Source: Bacteroidales bacterium (GTDB lineage: Bacteria; Bacteroidota; Bacteroidia; Bacteroidales; Muribaculaceae). Taken from it: a stretch of DNA of 60,361 nt. This document shows positions 8,003 through 18,406 of this stretch, one piece after another. The translations under genes and the position numbers were made by a program. The stretch is taken from assembly GCA_910575615.1 (NCBI GenBank), contig CAJTEX010000018.1, positions 1 to 60,361 on the forward strand, written 5' to 3'. Below the pieces are notes generated by a model. It saw nothing but the letters and a program-made list of their open reading frames with translations. It was not told where the DNA came from and did not search any database. Position 1 is the first letter of the stretch, and the number at the start of each line of letters is the position of its first letter.

Positions 8003-8479
8003 ATGACTACACTCGACGTTATCATATTAGCGGTGTTCGTGGGGTCGGTGGCCTATGGATTTTACCGAGGGGTCATCATCCAGGTGGGCGCGGTGGCGGC
8101 TATCGTGTTTGCCGTCGTGGCCTGCAGGCTGGGGGGCTATCCCCTGGCAGAGTTCATCGCCGGCGGCGACGCTCCGTCATCGCTCGATGTGGTGGTGGCC
8201 AAGGTGATAGTGTTCATCGCAGGCTACCTTGGCGTCAGGGCGGTTGCGTCGTTGTTCAAGAAGATGACCCACGCCCTCGCGCTGGGCGGTCTCGACCGCC
8301 TGGGGGGAGCGGTGTTCAGCCTCTTCCAGTGGATGCTGGTGCTGAGCCTGCTGATAAACCTGTGGCTGGTCATCAAGCCCGGGGCCTCGCTGGCCGAGCT
8401 GTCGACGCTGGCCAACGGCCACGCCGCCCCGGCCATCGCGCGGCTTGCCCCGGCGTTGCTCGGGTGGGCGCTCGGATAA
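8003..8479 (+). CDS. cvpA: CvpA family inner-membrane protein
   Basis: A 158-residue protein with four predicted membrane helices (about 3-20, 27-48, 65-85 and 105-125) in the arrangement typical of CvpA/colicin V production proteins. Its molecular role is not settled; it is linked to envelope homeostasis in other bacteria. It sits 36 bp upstream of sufB on the same strand and may share its transcript. The start at 8003 lies just after the promoter; the frame is open upstream, but that part is antisense to the carbonic anhydrase gene. Confidence 0.87.
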   Translation: MTTLDVIILAVFVGSVAYGFYRGVIIQVGAVAAIVFAVVACRLGGYPLAEFIAGGDAPSSLDVVVAKVIVFIAGYLGVRAVASLFKKMTHALALGGLDRLGGAVFSLFQWMLVLSLLINLWLVIKPGASLAELSTLANGHAAPAIARLAPALLGWALG

Positions 8480-8515
8480 AACTGAATTTCACCCATTACT
8501 CTGCGACTGCGGACT

Positions 8516-10063
8516 ATGGACAAAGATAAGAACAACAAGAAAGACAAGGATGACGCTGAGGAGAAGAATCTCCCCGGCCGCAAGGATGATGACGCTGCGG
8601 GGAAGGATATCCCCGAGCGCAAGGATGATTCCAGTATCATAGACGATGTCACCTCGGGCGACTACAAATATGGCTTCGTGACCGATGTCGACACGGAGGT
8701 GATTCCTGTGGGGCTGAGCGAGGATGTCGTCAGGCTGATTTCCAAAAAGAAGAATGAACCTGAATGGCTCCTGGAGTTCCGTCTCAAAGCCTACCGCCAC
8801 TGGCTGACGATGACCCCGCCTAAATGGGGCCACCTCGACATGCCCGACATCGACTTCCAGGCCATCAGCTATTACGCCGCGCCTGTCAAGAAAGATGGGC
8901 CCAAGGACCTCGACGAGATTGACCCCGAGGTGCTGAAGACGTTCGACCGTCTTGGCATCCCGTTGCAGGAGCAGAAGATGCTTTCGGGCATGGCGGTCGA
9001 CGCGGTGATGGACTCTGTGTCGGTAAAGACCACCCACAGGGAGGCCCTGGCCGAGAAGGGCATCATATTCTGCTCGATATCAGAGGCTGTCAAGGATTAT
9101 CCCGACCTTGTGAAGAAATATCTCGGCTCGGTGGTGTCTTACAAAGACAACTTCTATGCAGCGCTCAACTCGGCGGTGTTCTCCGACGGGTCGTTTGTCT
9201 ACATCCCCAAGGGGGTGAGGTGTCCGATGGAGCTTTCGACTTATTTCCGCATCAACGCCGCCGGCACCGGCCAGTTTGAGCGCACGCTCATCGTGGCCGA
9301 CGACGACTCCTATGTCAGCTACCTTGAGGGCTGCACGGCCCCTATGCGCGACGAGAACCAGCTCCACGCCGCCATCGTGGAGATTGTCGTGGAGGAGAGG
9401 GCCGAGGTGAAATACTCCACGGTGCAGAACTGGTATGCCGGCGACGCCGAGGGGCGCGGAGGTGTCTACAACCTTGTGACCAAGCGCGGCCTCTGCCGTG
9501 GCGACTACTCCAAGCTCTCCTGGACCCAGGTGGAGACCGGGTCGGCCATCACCTGGAAATACCCCTCTTGTGTGCTGGCCGGGCGAGGCTCGTCGGGTGA
9601 GTTCTACTCCGTGGCCGTGACCCGCAACCACCAGCAGGCCGACACCGGCACAAAGATGATACACCTGGCCCCCGACACCCGTTCGACGATTGTCTCCAAG
9701 GGCATCTCGGCTGGCCACAGCGAAAATTCATACCGGGGGCTGGTGAAGGTGACCCCGGCTGCCGAGAGGGCGAGGAACCACACCCAGTGTGACTCGCTGC
9801 TGCTGGGCAGCAACTGCGGCGCCCACACCTTCCCATATGTCGACGTGATGAACCAGTCGGCGGTGGTCGAGCATGAGGCCACGACATCCAAGATTTCCGA
9901 GGAGCAGCTGTTTTACTGCAACCAGCGCGGCATCCCTACCGAGGAGGCCGTGGGGCTGATTGTCAACGGCTACGCCAAGGAGGTGATGAACAAGCTGCCG
10001 ATGGAGTTTGCCGTAGAGGCCCAGAGGCTGCTGCAGATAACCCTCGAAGGGTCGGTGGGCTGA
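8516..10063 (+). CDS. sufB: Fe-S cluster assembly scaffold SufB
   Basis: A 515-residue scaffold subunit of SufBC2D, which builds Fe-S clusters in the cytoplasm. From about residue 45 it follows the family: [18 protein letters not shown], later [16 protein letters not shown], the parallel beta-helix core, and the C-terminal [12 protein letters not shown] that packs against SufC. The first 40 residues are unusual, almost all Lys, Asp and Glu, with a repeated GRKDDD/ERKDDS motif that normal SufB lacks. The ATG at 8516 is the only in-frame start in this stretch before the conserved part. It leads the sufBCDS set. Confidence 0.95.
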   Translation: MDKDKNNKKDKDDAEEKNLPGRKDDDAAGKDIPERKDDSSIIDDVTSGDYKYGFVTDVDTEVIPVGLSEDVVRLISKKKNEPEWLLEFRLKAYRHWLTMTPPKWGHLDMPDIDFQAISYYAAPVKKDGPKDLDEIDPEVLKTFDRLGIPLQEQKMLSGMAVDAVMDSVSVKTTHREALAEKGIIFCSISEAVKDYPDLVKKYLGSVVSYKDNFYAALNSAVFSDGSFVYIPKGVRCPMELSTYFRINAAGTGQFERTLIVADDDSYVSYLEGCTAPMRDENQLHAAIVEIVVEERAEVKYSTVQNWYAGDAEGRGGVYNLVTKRGLCRGDYSKLSWTQVETGSAITWKYPSCVLAGRGSSGEFYSVAVTRNHQQADTGTKMIHLAPDTRSTIVSKGISAGHSENSYRGLVKVTPAAERARNHTQCDSLLLGSNCGAHTFPYVDVMNQSAVVEHEATTSKISEEQLFYCNQRGIPTEEAVGLIVNGYAKEVMNKLPMEFAVEAQRLLQITLEGSVG

Positions 10064-10122
10064 CACAGGCCGCCATGAAACATATTGACTAACACGCTCC
10101 AATCCAAGAAACAGACAAGCTT

Positions 10123-10901
<779 letters not shown>

Positions 10902-10905
<4 letters not shown>

Positions 10906-12260
10906 CCATGCCGTCGCTGAAACAATACACCGACCTTTTCCGTCAGGAACGAACCGCGATAGACTCCAACGCCACGGAGGCCCTCAACGCGGGGCGCGAC
11001 CGCGCCATGGAGTTCCTGGAAGCTGCCGGGCGGTTGCCGGAGAAGTCAGACGAGGGGTATGAGAAGACCTCCGTCGAAGCGATGTTCGCCCCCGACCTGG
11101 GGGTGAATGTCAACCGGGTGAACTTCCCGGTGAATGTGGCCGAGAGCTTCCGTTGTGATGTCCCCAACATCACGACGTTGCTGGCCGTGGTGGTCAACGA
11201 CCGCTTTGTGCCGTCAGCCACTTTGCTGAAGAACCTCCCTGAGGGTGTCACCGTCTGCTCGCTGCGCGATGCCGACTCCGCCCTCATCGGCCGCTGGCTT
11301 GGCAAGGCGGTGGAGAGATATGACGCGGCCATGGCGTTCAACTCTCTGCTTCTCCAGGACGGGGTGTTCATCCATGTGGCCAAAGGGGTGAAGATGGCCA
11401 AGGCCATCCAGATTGTCGACATCTTCAGCGGGCAGACCCCGCTTCTCGCCCCCCGCCGGGTGCTTCTTGTCGCCGAGGAGGGCGCGGAGGTGAGTGTGCT
11501 GAAATGTGACCATACCCAGACACGCGATGTGGTGTTCGGCTCCACCGAGGTAGTCGAGATAATCGCCGGGGAGGGAGCCAGGGTAGACTGGTATGACCTC
11601 GAGGAGTCATCGCCGGCCACCGCCAGATGGTGTCAGTTCCGTTGCCGTCAGGAGGCTGGATCGTCGCTCAACATCTGCGCGGCCACGCTGACCAACGGCA
11701 CCACCCGCAATGAGTATCTTGTCGACATCAAGGGAGATTGTTGCGAGACCATACTTTCAGGTATGGCCACCGGGTCGGGCAGCCAGCATATCGACAACAG
11801 TTCATACCTGGTACACCGCTCTGACCGTTCGCACAGCGACCAGCTCTTCAAATATGTGCTTGACGATGAGGCCACCGGGGCGTTCGAGGGGCTGATAGAG
11901 GTGGCCCATGGGGCCCGCTTCAACGAGGCTTACCAGAGCAACCGCAATCTGTTGGCCTCCACCGGGGCGAGGATGCACACCAAGCCCCAGCTGCTCATCT
12001 ACAACGATGACGTCAAATGCTCCCACGGGGCCACCATCGGGCAGCTCGACTCGGCGGCGCTCTTCTACATGCGCAGCCGTGGCATCCCCGAGAGCGAGGC
12101 CCGCAAGATGCTGATGCAGGCGTTCATGGTGGATGTGGTTGAGAAAATCCGGCTTGAGTCCCTGCGCGACCGTCTGCGTCATCTGCTCGAACTGCGTTTT
12201 TCGGGCAATTGCGGCGATGCTGCCTGCGCCACCTGCCGTGGCCGAGTGGCAGAAAAGTAA
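10902..12260 (+). CDS. sufD: Fe-S assembly protein SufD
   Basis: A 452-residue SufB paralogue and partner in SufBC2D. The C-terminal half has the family beta-helix and the LDSAALFYMRSRGIPESEAR block that binds SufC. The ATG at 10902 overlaps the sufC stop (ATGA), suggesting translational coupling; a second ATG two codons on (10908, MPSLKQ) is equally possible. The extreme C terminus carries four Cys (NCGDAACATCRG). Of the known suf genes, sufE and an A-type carrier are absent here. Confidence 0.94.
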
Positions 12261-12281
12261 ACCTTTAACAGATTGTTGACT

Positions 12282-13496
12282 ATGCTCGATGTTGATGCGC
12301 TCAGGCGCGACTATCCGATACTTTCCCGCACCGTTTACGGCAAACCGCTGGTTTACCTCGACAATACCGCCACATCGCAGACCCCGCGCCAGGTGGTGGA
12401 GGCGGTCACGCGGATGTACAGCGAGCATAAGGCCAATGTGCATCGCGGAGTGTTCTTCCTGTCGCAGGAGGCCACCGACCTGATGGAGGCCACCCGCGAC
12501 CGTGTCGCCCGGTATATCAACGCCCCTTCGCGTGAGGAGGTGATTTTCACCCGTGGCACCACTGAGGGTCTTAACCTTGTGGCCTCGTCGATGGGGGCGT
12601 TGCTGGAGGATGGCGACGAGATAATCCTGACCCGGATGGAGCATCACGCCAACATAGTGCCATGGCAGCTGCTCCAGTCGCGCAGGAATGTGACCATTAA
12701 GGTTGTGCCTATTCTGCCCGACGGGTCTCTTGACATTGAGGCTTACAAGTCGCTTTTCACGGAGAGGACACGCCTTGTCTCCTTTTGCCACATATCAAAT
12801 GTGCTCGGCACAGTGAATCCGGTGGCCGAGATGGCCCGTTATGCCCACTCGCGAGGGGCCGTTGTGGTGGTCGACGGAGCGCAGGCGTCGCCTCATATGG
12901 CGATTGACGTGCAGGCGCTCGATGTGGATTTCTATGCCTTCTCCTCCCACAAGATGTATGGTCCGACAGGGGTGGGGGTGCTTTACGGCAAGCGTGAATT
13001 GCTCGACCGCATGCCTCCTTATCAGGGTGGCGGCGAGATGATAAAGCATGTCTCGTTTGAGGGAACCACCTTTGAGGAGCCGCCGCTGAAATTCGAGGCC
13101 GGGACACCCGACTTCGTGGGAATCGCCGCTTTCTCGGCCTGCCTTGACTACATTGAGTCAATCGGGCTGGAAAAGATAGAGGCCCATGAGCTTGCGTTGC
13201 TTGATTATGCCACAGCCAGGATGATGGAAATACCAGGCATGAGGATTTTTGGCACGGCCCACGGAAAAGCCCCCGTCATCTCCTTCCTGATGGGTGACGC
13301 ACACCATTACGATACCGGGATGCTGCTTGACAAACTCGGCATTGCCGTCCGCACAGGCCATCATTGCGCCCAGCCCCTGATGCAGGCTCTCGGCATCGAG
13401 GGCACTGTCCGTGCCTCTTTCGCCCTCTACAACACCCGTGAAGAGGTCGACACATTCATTGCCGCCCTCCGCCGCATCCAGCCGCTGCTCTGCTGA
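12282..13496 (+). CDS. sufS: Cysteine desulfurase SufS
   Basis: A 404-residue PLP enzyme that takes sulfur from cysteine to supply SufBCD. The PLP-binding Lys is in SSHKMYGPTGVG (about 225), the His of MEHHANIVPWQ stacks on PLP, and the catalytic Cys is in RTGHHCAQP (about 360), in a short loop typical of type II desulfurases. A TTG three codons upstream (12273) is in frame, but the ATG at 12282 starts the conserved N terminus. No sufE or sufU partner is adjacent. Confidence 0.95.
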   Translation: MLDVDALRRDYPILSRTVYGKPLVYLDNTATSQTPRQVVEAVTRMYSEHKANVHRGVFFLSQEATDLMEATRDRVARYINAPSREEVIFTRGTTEGLNLVASSMGALLEDGDEIILTRMEHHANIVPWQLLQSRRNVTIKVVPILPDGSLDIEAYKSLFTERTRLVSFCHISNVLGTVNPVAEMARYAHSRGAVVVVDGAQASPHMAIDVQALDVDFYAFSSHKMYGPTGVGVLYGKRELLDRMPPYQGGGEMIKHVSFEGTTFEEPPLKFEAGTPDFVGIAAFSACLDYIESIGLEKIEAHELALLDYATARMMEIPGMRIFGTAHGKAPVISFLMGDAHHYDTGMLLDKLGIAVRTGHHCAQPLMQALGIEGTVRASFALYNTREEVDTFIAALRRIQPLLC

Positions 13497-13542
13497 CTGG
13501 ACCATTCAAAACACTGTCAATAATAACCTCGGAGTAACTGCT

Positions 13543-14727
13543 ATGAAATACCATCTTCCTCGTCAACAGGCGTATAGTAATTTTTATGATACCCCCACAT
13601 CCGAGGCCCTGGCTATGCTCCGATGGCCATTGGCTATGTGTATACTTGCCGTGCATTGGTTCTCTTATTCTGGGATTGTCCGGACTGTGGGGCTTGATCC
13701 TGACATAGCTCAACTGCCTGTGTGGAAAAGTGTGACAGGTGGAATGCAGGCATTTTTGTCAGAGAACGGAGTCGCGTCATTCTTCTTTATTTCAGGATTC
13801 TTGTTTTTCGCAAGTGCTGAGTTCACGATGGAACGTTACGTCAAAAAGCTTAAAAAGCGAGTGAGAAGTCTGTTGGTCCCATATATATTGTGGAATCTTA
13901 TAACGGTGGTTTTTTTGGCGTTGCATTACCTGCCGATATTCAGTGGGATTTTCCCCAGGATGCAGGAGGAAGGCTTCAATATGGGTTGGGGCGATTTCTT
14001 ACGGGGAATGCTCATTACCACAAGTCCGCATAATTTGAATCTATGGTTTATCCGTGAACTGATGATGTTTGTTCTGGTGGCACCACTGTTATATCTCTTG
14101 TTGTCCCGTTGGCCGATAGTGACGATTGCAGTTATGTACTTGAGCTCGGTTGCGGTATTGCCTCTCGATAGCTTGTATCAACAACAAGTGACATGGGGTA
14201 TATTGTTTTTCTCGATAGGAAGCGCAATGGCCATCAGAAACTGTGACCTGTTGCGGTTTGCATCCGACCATATGCAGATGGCGGCCTGGGCGTTCTTCAT
14301 CTGTGATATACTATGTTGGGTTTTCAGAGACACTGTCCCGCTATTGGCTGACGTGTTTAAACTGTTGAGTCTTATGCCTATGATTGTGCTTGCTCTATGG
14401 GTCGCCGGATGGTTTGTGACGAAGAAAAACAAGCAGGCCAACATCTTCTTGACAGAAGCGACATTTTTTGTGTTTGTCTTTCATCCCTTGATTATATCAC
14501 ACTTTATTATGTTTTTAGCTAAAGTGCTGGCCCCAAAGACAGATTTAACTATCACACTGGTATATTTCGCCGGGTATTTCCTGCTGGTTGCCATTTTGTT
14601 GGGATGCTATAAATTGCTGGCGATGGCTGCTCCCTCGGTTGCCGATGTCCTCACAGGGCGTCGTTCTGCAAAGCGACCTGAGAATCTCATCGATGCCCAT
14701 ATCCATAAGGGGGAGTGTCTGCATTGA
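13543..14727 (+). CDS. Acyltransferase 3 family membrane protein
   Basis: A 394-residue integral membrane protein with about ten hydrophobic helices. The N-terminal block (LRWPLAMCILAVHWF) and GVASFFFISGFLFF, followed by a KKLKKRVRSLLVPYILWN segment, match the acyltransferase 3 family (OafA/NolL-like), where the early His is catalytic. These enzymes put acyl groups on surface glycans. Codon use is more AT-rich than in the suf genes, so it may be a later arrival. It begins 46 bp after sufS and could be read from the same transcript. Confidence 0.85.
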   Translation: MKYHLPRQQAYSNFYDTPTSEALAMLRWPLAMCILAVHWFSYSGIVRTVGLDPDIAQLPVWKSVTGGMQAFLSENGVASFFFISGFLFFASAEFTMERYVKKLKKRVRSLLVPYILWNLITVVFLALHYLPIFSGIFPRMQEEGFNMGWGDFLRGMLITTSPHNLNLWFIRELMMFVLVAPLLYLLLSRWPIVTIAVMYLSSVAVLPLDSLYQQQVTWGILFFSIGSAMAIRNCDLLRFASDHMQMAAWAFFICDILCWVFRDTVPLLADVFKLLSLMPMIVLALWVAGWFVTKKNKQANIFLTEATFFVFVFHPLIISHFIMFLAKVLAPKTDLTITLVYFAGYFLLVAILLGCYKLLAMAAPSVADVLTGRRSAKRPENLIDAHIHKGECLH

Positions 14728-14780
14728 TAATCTGGAGTGACCCCGAAAATTTTGACAGGTTAAACATTGTCCAGTAATTG

Positions 14781-14815
14781 AAAAAGTCCGGTATTGTGCC
14801 GGACCCTTTCTTTTT
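14781..14815 (+). terminator. Bidirectional rho-independent terminator
   Basis: GTCCGG (14786-14791) pairs with CCGGAC (14799-14804), flanked by A5 on the left and CCTTTCTTTTT on the right. It lies after the acyltransferase stop. The sequence just before it, GGAGTGACCCCGAAAATTTT, resembles the end of an IS3-type element, but no partner end was found. Confidence 0.75.
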
Positions 14816-14890
14816 ACCGTACACCTATCATTACAGTCAAGGGGGGCCGGACGTATAGCTTTCAGGGAGTTGACGGCCTCGATGCGGTTG

Positions 14891-14992
14891 TCAATTATGT
14901 TTATAAGAATGGGGCTGAGGGATGCTTCTGCCGAGATTGTCGATCCGCAGGTGGCAGAAATTCTTGAAATTTGAGATTTCAATGGAATTCAT
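14891..14992 (-). pseudogene. N-terminal remnant of a RecF/OLD-like AAA ATPase
   Basis: A 33-codon reading frame begins MNSIEISNFKNFCHLRIDNL. That is the characteristic N terminus of RecF/OLD/SMC-type ATPases, which normally continue into a Walker A loop after about ten more residues. Here it stops at a TGA and no Walker A is present. The rest of the gene is absent; this is probably what is left after a deletion. Confidence 0.5.
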
Positions 14993-15006
14993 GTCAAGAG
15001 AGGGGG

Positions 15007-15702
15007 TTATTTGAGGCGGAAGAGATAGCCGAGGGTGATCTGGATGGAGGAGCCGCGCGAGGCGGAGAAGACATCTTTGCGGGAGGAGGGGAAGATGTTG
15101 CCAAGGCCGTAGTAGTAGCGGCCCTCGAGTGTGATGCTGTTGCGGCGGCGGATTATGAATTCTACCCCTGCCCCGGCTGTGATGCCGTAGTCGAAGCGGC
15201 TGGAGATATCCATCTGCATCTGTTCGTAGCGGCGGTTGGCGGGGAATCCGTCGACGGCCGGTAGGTCCATATAGGGGAAATTGGCGGTTGACTTGTCGCC
15301 GATCATGTAGCCCACTTCCGGGCCGAGGTTGAAGAATCCCTTCACGGTGCGGGAGCCGAAAAAGATGTGGGTCATTATGGGCAGCTCGATGTAGGTGAGC
15401 TGACGCTGAAAGCTGAAGGGGTCTTCCTCGAAGTTCTCTTTCCAGCCGCGTTGCTCGATATTCAGCTCGGCGAGCAACCCGACATGGCGCTCTTCGGCGT
15501 AGCGGAAGCTGACTCCGAACTGCGCGCCGCTGAGCATGCTCTCTTTTATCGAGGGGTAGAATGACTGGTTTGAGAGTGACATGCCGCCGTGGACCCCGAC
15601 ATGGACGTGGGGGATGTAGTGGCGCTGGGCCGCCATCCGGCTCGCGGGGAGGGCCAGCAGCAAAATCAATGGCAGTATCAGTTGTTTTGGGGAAATGGTC
15701 AT
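15007..15702 (-). CDS. PorT-like outer-membrane beta-barrel protein
   Basis: A 231-residue exported protein with a signal peptide (1-25, ending RMAAQ). It then has alternating beta-strands typical of the eight-stranded PorT/OMP_b-brl_2 group (GVHGGMSLSNQSF, VGLLAELNIEQRG, GFFNLGPEVGYMIGD) and ends YLFRLK, an aromatic beta-signal. Its ATG overlaps the stop of the LysM gene (ATGA), so the two are translationally coupled. PorT itself serves type IX secretion in some relatives; that role is not shown here. Confidence 0.82.
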   Translation of the reverse strand: MTISPKQLILPLILLLALPASRMAAQRHYIPHVHVGVHGGMSLSNQSFYPSIKESMLSGAQFGVSFRYAEERHVGLLAELNIEQRGWKENFEEDPFSFQRQLTYIELPIMTHIFFGSRTVKGFFNLGPEVGYMIGDKSTANFPYMDLPAVDGFPANRRYEQMQMDISSRFDYGITAGAGVEFIIRRRNSITLEGRYYYGLGNIFPSSRKDVFSASRGSSIQITLGYLFRLK

Positions 15703-17405
15703 TTCAGGGTCTTTTCGATTTCTCCCCCGGGGCGGTAGGTGATGATGAATATGGCGTTGTTGTAAAGGCCGCCATTGTCGCCGGCGCGTTGGAGGCGTAT
15801 GCCGCTCTGTATGCCGGAGAAGTCAGAGGGGAAATCTCCTCTCCCGGCCATGGTGCGCAGCCCTTCGATGACCATCCGGCCGGTGTCATACCCGAGAATG
15901 CCGAGCACGGGCATCTGTTTGTCGAGTACTCCTTCTTCGTAGGTTTTGCGGAAGGCAGCGTTCACGGCGAGGGCTTCGGAGTCATGCTCGACGGGTGAGT
16001 ACCTGGAGTATATCGTTGTCGTGAGGTCGCATATCTCGTCGAACTGCTCGCCTCGGAATGTGGCCCATTCCGGGTAGCCGAACACCTGTACCGACCCCGG
16101 GTCGATGGCTCTGCCTTTCAAGGCTTTCAGCGCATGGAGAACCCGGGTGAACTCATCGCGGTTGCCCGACATCGGGATGAAGACGAATGACTCGGCGTCG
16201 GGGTTGAGGTCTTCGAGGTCGGCATCGGCGAGGTAGCCGTCGAAGTGGACAGTGCGGTAGGCTCGTCCGTCCAAGCTGAGGCGTTGTTTCAACTTGTCGG
16301 TGAATTCCTCCTTGTCGGAGCGTCCGCCGCTGCGGGCCAGGAACACCACTGTGGCACTTGGGAAGCGGTCGATGAAGCCTTCGATGGCGTGGCTGTACAT
16401 GGCGTCGTGGGGGATGTTGGTCTGCACCATTCCCGGCACGGTCAGATATGATGAGTCTCTGACAGCGAACATGTTGAGAATTAATGCGTTTTCGGGCGCG
16501 GCCTTTGATATCGCCTGGAGGTGGGCTATGTTGTCAGGTGCTACGATGAGGTTCATTGAGTCCATTTCGGGACGGCACATTATGACCCGGACCGAGTCGA
16601 GGCTGGCCGAAGAATCGTAGGCGTGGATTTTGACAGGGGTGCGGCCTGGCAGGTTGAGGGTGTCTGCGGCCAGGAGAAAGCCTTTGTAGAACTCGGTGTA
16701 GAGCTGTGTCTGGCGTCCGATGTTCTCCTCTCCGAGGAGGAAGGGCAGGATGATAGCCACGTTCATCTGCCGTCCTTGCGCGTCAATGGTGTCGGCAGGG
16801 AGAGGGTCGACGAAAAACGCCGCGTCGTCGTCATATCCGGCGATGGTGTCTGGTGTGGTGACATCGACTATCTCCTCTTCCTGGGCAGGGGTGGCCGGGA
16901 TTTCGGCGCGGGAAGATGCCTGAGCCTGTGGGGCTTTTATGGATGTGGGCTTTGAGTCATCTTCACGCAGGCGCAGCCTCATGCCGGTCTTGATGCCGTC
17001 TGCGGCCACAGGATTGAGCGAAATCAGCTCATCCATAGTGAGGCCATGCTGGCGCGCGATGCCGTAGATGCTTTCCCCTTTCTCCACCACATGGGTCAGG
17101 GGGCCGGCAGAGTCGCCCGAGGCTGTGGTGGCGATGTCGGTAGGGAAGAACAGCCTCATACGCGGTTTGACACCGTCTGATGCTGAGGGGTTGTAGGCGC
17201 GGATTTCCTCGACTGACACCCCGAGCTTGTCGGCGACGGTGTAGATGTTGTCGCCCGACTGGGTGTCGTAATAGTACATGACCTTGCCGTTTACACGGAT
17301 GGTCGGGAGTTCGCTGACAATCCCGGCCCACGACTGAGTCGCCGTCATCAGAGCGAAGGCCATAGCGACCATTGCTCCCCGGCGCAATATCTTGAAGAAC
17401 TTCAT
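15699..17405 (-). CDS. LysM protein with periplasmic-binding-like C-terminal domain
   Basis: A 568-residue exported protein. It has a signal peptide (about 1-27), LysM 1 (about 46-92, with GDNIYTVADKLGVS), LysM 2 (about 105-150, with GESIYGIARQHGLT), a Pro/Ala/Glu linker, and from about 215 a type I periplasmic-binding fold (MNVAIILPFLLGEENIGRQ). This architecture is widespread in Bacteroidetes as an amino-acid-ABC-substrate-binding-like protein with no known transporter. LysM suggests peptidoglycan anchoring. It is the first gene of a two-gene unit with the PorT-like gene. Confidence 0.85.
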   Translation of the reverse strand: MKFFKILRRGAMVAMAFALMTATQSWAGIVSELPTIRVNGKVMYYYDTQSGDNIYTVADKLGVSVEEIRAYNPSASDGVKPRMRLFFPTDIATTASGDSAGPLTHVVEKGESIYGIARQHGLTMDELISLNPVAADGIKTGMRLRLREDDSKPTSIKAPQAQASSRAEIPATPAQEEEIVDVTTPDTIAGYDDDAAFFVDPLPADTIDAQGRQMNVAIILPFLLGEENIGRQTQLYTEFYKGFLLAADTLNLPGRTPVKIHAYDSSASLDSVRVIMCRPEMDSMNLIVAPDNIAHLQAISKAAPENALILNMFAVRDSSYLTVPGMVQTNIPHDAMYSHAIEGFIDRFPSATVVFLARSGGRSDKEEFTDKLKQRLSLDGRAYRTVHFDGYLADADLEDLNPDAESFVFIPMSGNRDEFTRVLHALKALKGRAIDPGSVQVFGYPEWATFRGEQFDEICDLTTTIYSRYSPVEHDSEALAVNAAFRKTYEEGVLDKQMPVLGILGYDTGRMVIEGLRTMAGRGDFPSDFSGIQSGIRLQRAGDNGGLYNNAIFIITYRPGGEIEKTLK

Positions 17406-17431
17406 CCTTGGGAGGTTTCAGAATTATTGTG

Positions 17432-17463
17432 CAAATATACCGCTTTTCCCTCAATTACCCAAA
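17432..17463 (-). promoter_or_regulatory. Promoter of the LysM/PorT-like operon
   Basis: The minus strand has TTTG (17463-17460) and TATATTTG (17439-17432), 20 nt apart, an excellent Bacteroidetes promoter with a leader of about 20 nt. Confidence 0.8.
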
Positions 17464-17573
17464 TAACGTGTCCCCAAAGGGTGGGGGATGGGCTGGCGCA
17501 AACCGCCCCGCGTCTGGCTGGGAGGGCCTGACCCGGGGCGGGATGGTTATGGAAATGTGTTCAAAAGCTTTCG

Positions 17574-18115
17574 TCATTTGGTCTCGGCCGCGGCTGCTTT
17601 GGCTGAGCGGTTGAAAGCGTGGGTGCGGTTGGCCTTGGATGCCTTTGATGCGTGGCTGAAGCCCTTTGCGTGGCGGGCGTCTTTGGTGATGGCCTTGTGG
17701 TGTCCGGCGTGTCCCCGGGGGGAGTTGACGACGATGTTCTCAAGGTACATCACATACTGGTCGGGCCCGATGATTTCCTTCACTTCCTCGAGATACTGCC
17801 TGCGGTTGGCAATACGGGCCGAGTCGTTGAGACGCATGTCTGCTTTGCGGGCCTGCATTTTTTCGGCGCGGGCTTCGGCGCGGGCTTCGGCGCGTTGAGC
17901 TGCGTCTTCTGTGACTCAGAGAGGGTCAGGCCTGCGAAGGGGTCGGCCTTGGGGTTTTTCGCCTTGCAGGGAGCTTTCGGTGTCTGGCAGTTTTTTTGCT
18001 GGGCGGCGCATTCCTGGGTGGTGCAAGCCGCCGAAGGCTGCTGGGTCTGGGCGAGAGATGAGAAGGACATCATTGATATTGCGATTGCTGCTAAACCGAA
18101 AATTTTCTTTTTCAT
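17574..18115 (-). pseudogene. DUF4890-type periplasmic protein, frameshifted
   Basis: The N-terminal part (MKKKIFGLAAIAISMM..., signal ending SLAQ, Cys-rich segment, then FAGLTLSESQKTQL) and the C-terminal part (KMQARKADMRLNDSARIAN, then YLEEVKEIIGPDQYVMYLEN) are in different frames. They would join if one base were restored near 17896-17902. The change lies at the edge of a 12-bp tandem repeat (17869-17897, CGGCGCGGGCTT units). In the restored frame that repeat codes for RAEARAE, as expected of these CpxP/Spy-like helical proteins. The C terminus is an Ala/Lys/His-rich tail. Sequencing error cannot be excluded. Confidence 0.7.
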
Positions 18116-18333
18116 AAGTCTGATAAGTTTGATGGATGATTTGGCCCCGTGCAAAGGGGGTGGCCAATCCGGGTTATAAATCCTTTTGTTTGCATCTTTG
18201 ACAGATATAACACCCTGGCGTTTAGCCGGGGCTGGTGGTTTAACTCGTTTTTAACCACCGGGTTGTGTATATCGTAAATTATTTTAAAAAACAGGGGCGC
18301 GATTAAACCCCGGCGGATGTGGCGCTACATGGA

Positions 18334-18365
18334 TTTGGCCATGAGATTTGAAAAGGCTAATTTTG
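18334..18365 (+). promoter_or_regulatory. Promoter of the DUF4886 gene
   Basis: TTTG (18334-18337) and TAATTTTG (18358-18365) are separated by 20 nt. The 291-bp gap before the DUF4886 gene holds this promoter and nothing else I can identify. Confidence 0.75.
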
Positions 18366-18406
18366 CAGACTGACTTATGTGACAATCCGATTAATATGCC
18401 TGTATC

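Noticed and set aside
11802-12791. A 329-codon minus-strand frame over sufD and sufS
   Set aside because: It crosses two well-defined genes and has no recognisable start context or domain.
14728-14770. IS3-family end at GGAGTGACCCCGAAAATTTT
   Set aside because: The string resembles an IS3 end, but no partner end, transposase or target duplication is near, so it is not listed as an element.
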